27,003 nt of DNA from a virus. The notes under the pieces are model-generated. The model had not been told where the DNA came from. It searched no databases and was given only the letters and a program-made list of their open reading frames with translations. Both the position numbers and the translations under genes were made by a program. The stretch lies in the IMG/VR virus record IMGVR_UViG_3300023176_002354, positions 1 to 27,003 of that record. One strand, written 5' to 3'. Of this stretch, positions 9,701 to 18,700 are shown piece after piece (the stretch's first letter is position 1; every line of letters starts with the position of its first letter).

Positions 9701-12700
9701 AGAGGTGATACTACAGAGTTGCCTGGGAATATGTTAGTATTAATACCTACTTGAATTACGCCGCCAGATGCATAAGTATGACTAATAGTTGAAGGTCCAA
9801 CATTAACTGTAAACGATGTTGTGGTCCCTACTGTAACAACATCAAAGAAATAACCTTGAGTTCCATCTGGGAATATTGATGTAGTAAGTCCAGCAGTAAC
9901 TTGTCCAGCATCATTCTCAACATAAGTATGACTAATTGTTGATGGTCCAACATTAATCTCAAATTGATCGGATGCAATGATATTAGTTACAGTAAATGTG
10001 TATCCTTGAGTTCCATCTGGGAAGATAGTTGTTGTGATACCAGACCCACCTGGGCAAGTAAATTCAAGGTTATCCAGTCTAATATCACTACCAATTCCAA
10101 TTACGCCAATAAAAGAACTAGAAGTAGTAACTGTAGAAAGACCAGTAACATTGTCATACTGGAACTGCGTAATCGTGAACGTTTGGCCATATCCTGTAGG
10201 TCCTCCAACTGGACAATTAAACGCCAATTCGCGCATCTTGAATGTTTCACCATTGGATAATCCATGATCCCCAATAGTGAAGACTGTTGCTAAACCAGTT
10301 ATATTGTCATAAGTAAAATCATATACTCCAAATGTTTGACCATACCCAACGCAAGTAAGTGCCAATCCTGCAAGACTGAAACTTCTTCCTATAGCAGTTT
10401 GAGGAACGAACTTATGCGGTTCTACCGTCGTAACAGTCGCCAATCCAGTAACATTATCATAGAAGAATCCATTAACTGTAAGCGTTGATGCACCACCAAC
10501 AGTAACTGTCATAATGCCAGTTACATTATCATAAAGAGCATTTGTTACATTTACTGGTGGATAGTAATCACATGTGAATGCTGCACCAACCACTTGAACT
10601 TCATCGCCAAGAGACAAATTATGTGGAGTGGATGTTGTTACTGTTGTGATTCCAGTTACTGAACTATAACCAATATTTGCAACTTCTCTAGGTGCATAAA
10701 ATACTTGTGGATTTGTAATAGCAACTCCAATTACATGTCCATCAACAACAGTAGCAACACCAACTGCAGTTATATTTGCAGCGCCATAACTTGCAGTCTC
10801 AATTCCAACAGATACTGTTTGCAATCCAGATCTATAACCAGATCCAGTATTACCTATTGCAATCGCTGTTATTGTTCCAGCGGCAGATACAACTGCTGTT
10901 CCTCCAGCAGATACTAAAGGTTGATAACCATAACCCGCCTTTGAAGCAACGCTAACAATAACACCTCCTCTAGGAACTCTATTTACATTAATATCATTAT
11001 GGTTATTTGGATCTGTAACTTCTCCATTAAATCCTAAGAGAAGTTGACCACCACCACCTTCAAGTTTGTAATCTCCTTCAATATTTGTTAATACATTGCC
11101 AAGTCTCTGTGGACCTTGGAATATATCATCAATTAAGACAATTGTATTTTGTGCTGAAATATTATCAATGTCATTTCCATTATATTTTAAATAGAATGAA
11201 GTGTTGATTCCATTAAATTGATCAGAAATATCATCATAAACATAGTTATTATCATATGCTGGTAAGAAGCTTGTTGTAAATGCCTGGTTTAATGCAGATC
11301 TTAAGAAGATTCTTCCACTAAATCTAGAACTTGTTGTAAGTCCTGTGTAATCAACCTCTCCAGAATTTAGCGCAGTTGTTCCAAGTCCAACTGGAATATT
11401 GCCCCAAGGACCTTCAATTAGATGAAGATCATTGTTAACTACATTAAAGTTACCAACTTGCTTTGTTCCAACAACACCAGCGGAATGAGATACTTCAGCA
11501 GTTCCCATCCATCCTCTTCTCACTGTTAATGTATTTGCTACATTATCGACCGCAGCAATTAAGACAACCTCATCTTCAAACCTTACAAGATCACCACCAA
11601 ATACAGATGTTACTCCAACCATATCGATTACAGTAGAACCAATGCCCGCTGTGGATGCAAGAGCAACTGTATATGCGGTTCCAACCATTGGAGACTGAAT
11701 AGTTCCATTGATTGTAATTAACATTCTATTATTTGGTTCAATTGCTCTGAATATATGAGTAGATCCAATTCCAACTCCAGTTAATCCAACACCTATTGGG
11801 TTAAACAACAACGCATTTGTTGCTGAAGTTGCAACTCTGACTTTTTGGTTGTCTTGTTTGATAATATAGAATTGTGATGGAAGTAATGATGTAGTACCAA
11901 TTCCTGGTCCAAAATCTGTTGGGGTAATCTGAATTGCATTGGCAAAATCATTATTTGGTGGGATATATTGTACCAATTCTCCACTAACAAAATAATGATT
12001 TGTTATATCAATGGTTCCCTCACCAACTGATATTTTAGTTGCATCATTACCAGAAAATTCAATCTCAAAAACTTTGTTGCCGTCTGAGAATAATTCAAAA
12101 TCTCTCTTTTCACCATTAAACTGATCACTAAAGTCATCAACAGCAAGAACTCTGTTTCCTATAAATTCTTGGTATTGTGCAAGGAATGGTAAATTAAACA
12201 AGATTTCATTGGATACCAAATCTCCACTAACATCAATACTCTTTTCTCTACCAATATCAAAGTCTCTGACTGTATTTAAATCAACAACTTGAGTCAAATC
12301 TGAGATTGCAATCAGAACATTGAGATCTTGTGCTGTTGTTATACCAACGATTGAGGGATCATATGAATCAATAACCAATTCACTAAATTTTTTGAATCCA
12401 GAAGTATGTGTTAAAGCACTTACCAGAGGATTCCAATCCTTATAATCTATTGAGGATCTTATTGAATAAGAGAAGTACTGATAATAATCATTATCATGAA
12501 CTCTTTGGAATGCATAATTAAGTTTTCCAGTATCTCTTAAGAAACCTTTTTTAGTAATACTATTGGACGATATCAAATATTTTCCAGATATTCCATCAAC
12601 ACTAGAAATTAATCCTTGGTTCTGTGATGATTGTCCAATGATGAGATCATCAACCTTAAATGGAATTTTAGATCTAACTCTCAAATATTCGTTTCTAAAA

Positions 12701-15700
12701 TCATAGAACTGAACTACTCCTCTATTATCATCTTGAGCAACAATAATTTCTCCAGATCTAAATGAGTCTTTTGCAAGATCAATATCAAATTGTGGGAAGT
12801 ATGATTCTGGTGTAACTGTTCCAAATGAATCAAAACTATCAAAATTACCTGGAACTTGACCTGGTTTTAAATAATCCTGTAAGTTATACGTAATAGTTGG
12901 AGTCTCCCCACCAATATTTGGATCTATGGCGGTCAAAGTAAATAATGCATATCCAAAGTCTGATGAGTTGTATCCAGTTCCATTGACAGTTGCGTCAATA
13001 TTGGTGTTCTCTACAATAACCTTATCACCAACTTTGAATGGATAATCTTCTGCTGTTGTGAATGTGACGGCAAATCCAATAGTAACATTATAGTTACCAG
13101 GATCGTATGTAATATCATCAATTCTTATACCATTTGGATTATTGATTGGTAGAATTTTTGGAGTAATGTTATACAAACCTGTTGTATTTCTTACAATGGT
13201 TACTTCAGTATCTCCAATATCATATTTGAGAGATGCTTCGGTGTTAACTCTTCCAGTAAAACCATCAAGAACAACTAATTGTGGTGGAACAAAATAATTG
13301 ATACCAGGGTTTACAATTTTAATTTGACTAAATTTAGAAAGTGGTTCAATCTTGTATGTGTATGGGAACTGTGCTGCTGGATTTAACGTTTTGTCTGAGG
13401 GATAGTCAAAACCAATATCAGTTAACACTACCTCATCAACTTGACCAAGATTGGTACTTGCTGGTAAGAAAATTGCTCCTGTTCCACCAATACTGACAAT
13501 TTCAGCAATGTTTGGAAGTTTTCTGTAATTTCTTCCTATAGAATCCAGAGAAACTTTTGCAACTGGTCCAATTGCACTTAAAGATGTTGTTGTATATGAC
13601 AACAATGCTTCATTATTTGGATATAAAATTTTCTCTGGAGTATCTAAGAGTGGATAATTAAATGTTGCGCTAGTTACTCCAGTTACATTTGCTTTGAGAT
13701 TAAATTTACTGTAAGAAACACTCAATTTATTTGGATTCTTTATATTAAAATTATCCGATATAATTTCTAGTTTTGATGCTGCTGCACCATTATATCTAAT
13801 TGGTTCTAAGTTATAATACAATGTAGTTGGGACGTTCTCATCAATAATTAATTCTAACTTTGCTCCTGGTTCTCCAATAGTTCCGCTTGTTTTTACGTTA
13901 AAATCTCCAGTATTTTCTTCTGTAGTAAAAAATTCATCACTAAAGTTTTCATCAGTATAAAGGAAGAAGTTAAATGCTGGCAAGGAATTTGCTGCTAATG
14001 TTTGATCCGATAAATCAAATATGACGGTAGAATTTCTATAGCAGAATATTTCAGGATTTACTTCACTAATAAATCCTAAAGATTGAGTTTCGATATCGAT
14101 TATTTGAACACTCTCATTAGAGGTAATTACATCATAATAATAATCCGATAAAGAAATTGTATTGTCATCTAAAACAATAACATAGTAAATCTGTGCATTG
14201 GTTAAACCAACAGATGGTGATGGTGAATTATAGATTACTTTTGCACCATTTTTAAATCCGTGGTTTGGAATTGTAATTGAATTTCTATCAATGTCAACAT
14301 CAGAATCAATAAATGATTTTTGGTTTATAACCATTCTTCTGTTCAAATCATCATAAGCAACAGTAACAGTTGTTTGAATTCCACTAACAGCATTAAATAC
14401 GATCTGATCACCTTCTGTTAATCCATGATTTATTTTGGTAGTAACCTTAGCATACTTTTTATAAACATCGCCAACAATAGTTGAAGTTTTGTTAGTATTA
14501 AAACTATGTATTTCACCAGTTCCATAGTCAACTAGATCATAGATCAGTAATCCTTCTGATCCAACGCCAACAAACTGTCCAGTGCTTCCAACTCCAACTT
14601 GTTGAGTTGAGATTCCAATAAAATCAGCATCATATACTGCAGCATATAACTTTGTACCATCTTCCAAGGGGAATTGTGTGGTCCCTGTGGATACTTTTAC
14701 CCCAGTAAATCCAGATCCAACATTGTAAGTTAATAAATCACCTGTTTTGAATCCATGAGATGGTAAATAGAATGAATGAATTGTTGATTTTATAAGTTCT
14801 TTTTGAGTCACTCCAGGATTACTCAAAGACAATAATCCAGATACATCCGCAGATCTTGACAATGCAGAACCATTAGTCTCATAAAGAGTTGATCTTAAAG
14901 TTCCAGTTTCTATTTGAGCACCCCAAACATAGAATGTTGGTGATGTATTTGATGTCAGTGTTTGTGGACCGTATGTACCAATTTTTAATGTGTGACTACC
15001 AGAACCAGTAAATGCTTGGAAAGAATATCTTCTCCAAAATCTTGTTAGGGTAACTTTTGAACTATAATATGCCAATCCATCATCAACTATAATATAAACT
15101 TCTTCACCACCAGCATTTCCCTTTAAAAATACTGATATTGTATGATTTGTTGCTGAAAGAGATGTTGAAGAATACTCAATTCCAAAACCGTCTCCTGTGC
15201 CCGTTGTTGATGCAAAAGAAACCTTTGCAACATCATTGCTACCATCTGGAGCGGTTGCAGAATAATAAGATACCGTTCCAGTACCAACACCGACAGTATA
15301 GTAATCCCATGCAGATACTAATTCTGGCGGAACTGGATTTGAATATAAAATAAGATTTTCTGATGGAATAATCACAGATTCTCTAGGATCAAAATAATAT
15401 TCAGTATCTAATTGATATTCTGTAGATGTTGTAAATCCAGTATTTACAATTAATTTTCTAGTTTTTTCCTTCAAGTTTGATCCAGCAAAGTGTGGATCAC
15501 TTGTTCCATTAATTGCTCTTTGTACTTTTATTCGAGAATCATCTTGATATACGTTTAATACTTTTACAGTCTCATCTCCAATAAGATAAAGATCATTAAC
15601 CGACAATGCTGGAAATACTAAGTTACCACTTACATTGAAGTAAGTTACAATACCACTTGAAGCAGAGTCTCCTACATTTGTTGATAACGTTAGGTTATTT

Positions 15701-18700
15701 GTAGATATTCCTACGTTGTATGATTTGGAAAACTCTGTTGATAATATGTTTAAATTTTGTATCGATACAATATCACCATTCTTTAAATTATGATCTGTTG
15801 ATCCAATTCCAATAAATCTACCGTCAGATATTGATGGTACAAATTGAACAGATTTAAGTAAATCAAACTCATAAGAAACACTATCAACGGTTTTTCCTGC
15901 AAGTTCAGATATACGTGCATATGCACCAGAACCACTTGTATCAACGTTATCAAAGAAAACACTATCCGCAAGAGAATAATTATCTCCAGGAGCAACCAAA
16001 TTTAACTTAGTAACTGATCCAGGCGTTACACTTCTTATTTCTGTAAACCCTTCTGCAAATTGATCTGGTTGTAAGAATCCAGAATAAGATGTTCTATTAC
16101 TTAAAAGACCTAATTTACCAGTATACCTAGTCCAACCAGAATCATTTATATTAATGTAGTCTAAACTGGAGAATTGACTAAAATTAAATTCTACAGGTTT
16201 TGATTTATAACTATCTCCAATAACATATGGGAAAACTGGTTTTAAGTAACCATTTAATGGTCCACTTGCTTCTGGGGTAGAATTTATAGTAGAAAAATAT
16301 GCATATACGCCATTTGGATATTCTGGAGTTTTACAATATCTACCATTGTGTATATCTAAATCACCATCTCCAACAAATTGATAATCTTCTACGAATATGC
16401 CTGCTGGGAAATCTCCAGTAGATGGTCTATTTGCTGGCAAAATCAGACTATAACCACTATTAAGTCTTTTTATTGCTCCACCTTCTTTATCGGCGTATCC
16501 GTATGGTCCATAAATTGGATGACCATCATAAGACCAACCAACAATAGGTGAGTGATATAATGTGGAATTGGTATCATTATCAATATCATCTCTATAAATT
16601 GTATTACCATCATTATCAAGAGAAGTTGAAAGTAATTTTCTTCTCAGTTCTCTACCAAGATAACCATGGGTGTATTGTAAACCAGCATCAGATGTTATTG
16701 CTGATGTAATAATACCATCGTCTGGATTAATTTTTTGTGCTTGTATAATTCTTTCAACAAGGTTTATAGACCAAGATTTTATTTTGGCAGTAAATGTTGC
16801 TCCAGAACCAGTTGGAATTACGTTTAATATCGTATCTACTTGTTTATAACCAAAACCACTTTCAATAATTTTGACTTCTGTCAATTTACCATCTTCAATT
16901 ACTGGAGTCAATACTGCACCATCTCCAGAACCTAAGATTTCAATGTTTGGTGGAGAATTATACCCACTACCAACATTATTGACAATAACACCAATTATTC
17001 TACCAGCAGCGGATACAATCGGTGTTAATTGTGCATTTACTCCACTGTTAAGTTGAATATTTGGTTGTCTGTTATAATTTAAGATACTAGCATCACCATA
17101 GTTGTTGCCATTTGTCTTTAATGATATTGAGATAATTTCTCCCGTAAATATTGGACTAATTTTAGCTGCAAAATTCTGCCCCGATGTTGTTGTTACACCA
17201 ATAGGAGCTTCCAGTTTTACTTCAATTGGTCTGTAGGTGATATTGTGTGTTCCAGTGCCCCCATCACCAAAATTAACAAATCTTTTATTTACATAGTTAA
17301 AATCTGATTGAAGAGTTGATCCAATACCAACAGTAATGTATTCTGCGACTTTGAATCTGTTACTATCAACAACATTAACATAATATTCTGATGTTGAATT
17401 TAAACCTACAGGAAGAGTATCATCTGTAGAAATTCTAACAATTTCCCTATCTGTATATCCATGATTTGGGTATACAATAGTATTTGAATAAATGTCTACA
17501 TGGTCCTCATTAAAGTATAGTGTTTTATTTGTATATCCAGATCCACCAGAAATTACTTCTATAGATGATATTACATTTTTCTTTTCAAACGCAGAAATCT
17601 TCTGCAATCCATCTCCATATGCAGTAAAGTTGATTGTATTAACACCAACAATAGCATCATCTGCAGTGTTGTAAAGTTTAATAGTCTTACCATCCAAATC
17701 TTTAACAAAATAGATGGAGTCATTGACTAATCCACCAATTTCAGTTTGTGATTGTGAAGAGTATAAAACTTTTTCATAATCTCTAAATTTATGGAAGGTG
17801 GAGAATCCAATTGTATTATTAGAAAGATTTACATTCTCATACAAACTTCCAGCATTAAATGATACTGAATGTGTTATCTTGGATAATTTACACTTTGCTT
17901 CTGCACCAATACCATTTCCACCAGAAATAGTTACTTTTGGTTCTTCAACATAATCAAATCCCTTATCAATAATGTCGATCTTTGTAAGAGATCCTCTTAC
18001 GTTACATACTCCCTCTGCCCCAGATCCAAAAATAGAACTTCCTACACCAATGTTGTCATCAATTGAGAGAACGGGTGGGTTTATAATATCATAGTTTTTA
18101 TCTCCAGGAGAAGAAACTACAATCTCTTCTATTTTACCGTAATATAAAGTATCCGAAGATTTGTAATTTAATAACTCAACTCCATTAAGAAACATTCCCG
18201 TATTACCTGGAGAGGTAATGGTTTCTTCATAATTATCATATGGTATTGGGTGTGAGAATTTTCTGATTAAAGATTGGGATTTGATAATCCTGTCTTTAAA
18301 TTTAAGAAGTTCAAACTTATTATTAAATACTGTTCCAAATACTCTAATAAAAATGCCACTTCTAATATTAGATCTACTTGTTGCTAATCTTATTGTAGAT
18401 GCATTGGCTTTATATACAAAATACTGACCTTCTTGAATATCTAGACCAATATTATTGTTGTAGTTATAATAAATGGCATCTCCAGTAATAAAACCATTTG
18501 TACCAATATTAATATCAAATCCATCAAACTGACCACTAAAGGTCACAGATAAATCTTCAATTGTTATTGGAGTGTTATAATAATCTGGAAGAGAGTTTGA
18601 AGTAACATACCTATCATTATCTTTAATATAAACATTGCTTACATTTGATGAGAATATGTTGAGTTCTGGATTATTTACAGAGTTTGCTTTTGATATACCC

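Noticed and set aside
9830-10670. CRISPR-like array
   Set aside because: The repeats are in frame within one protein, with coding sequence between them and variable spacing.
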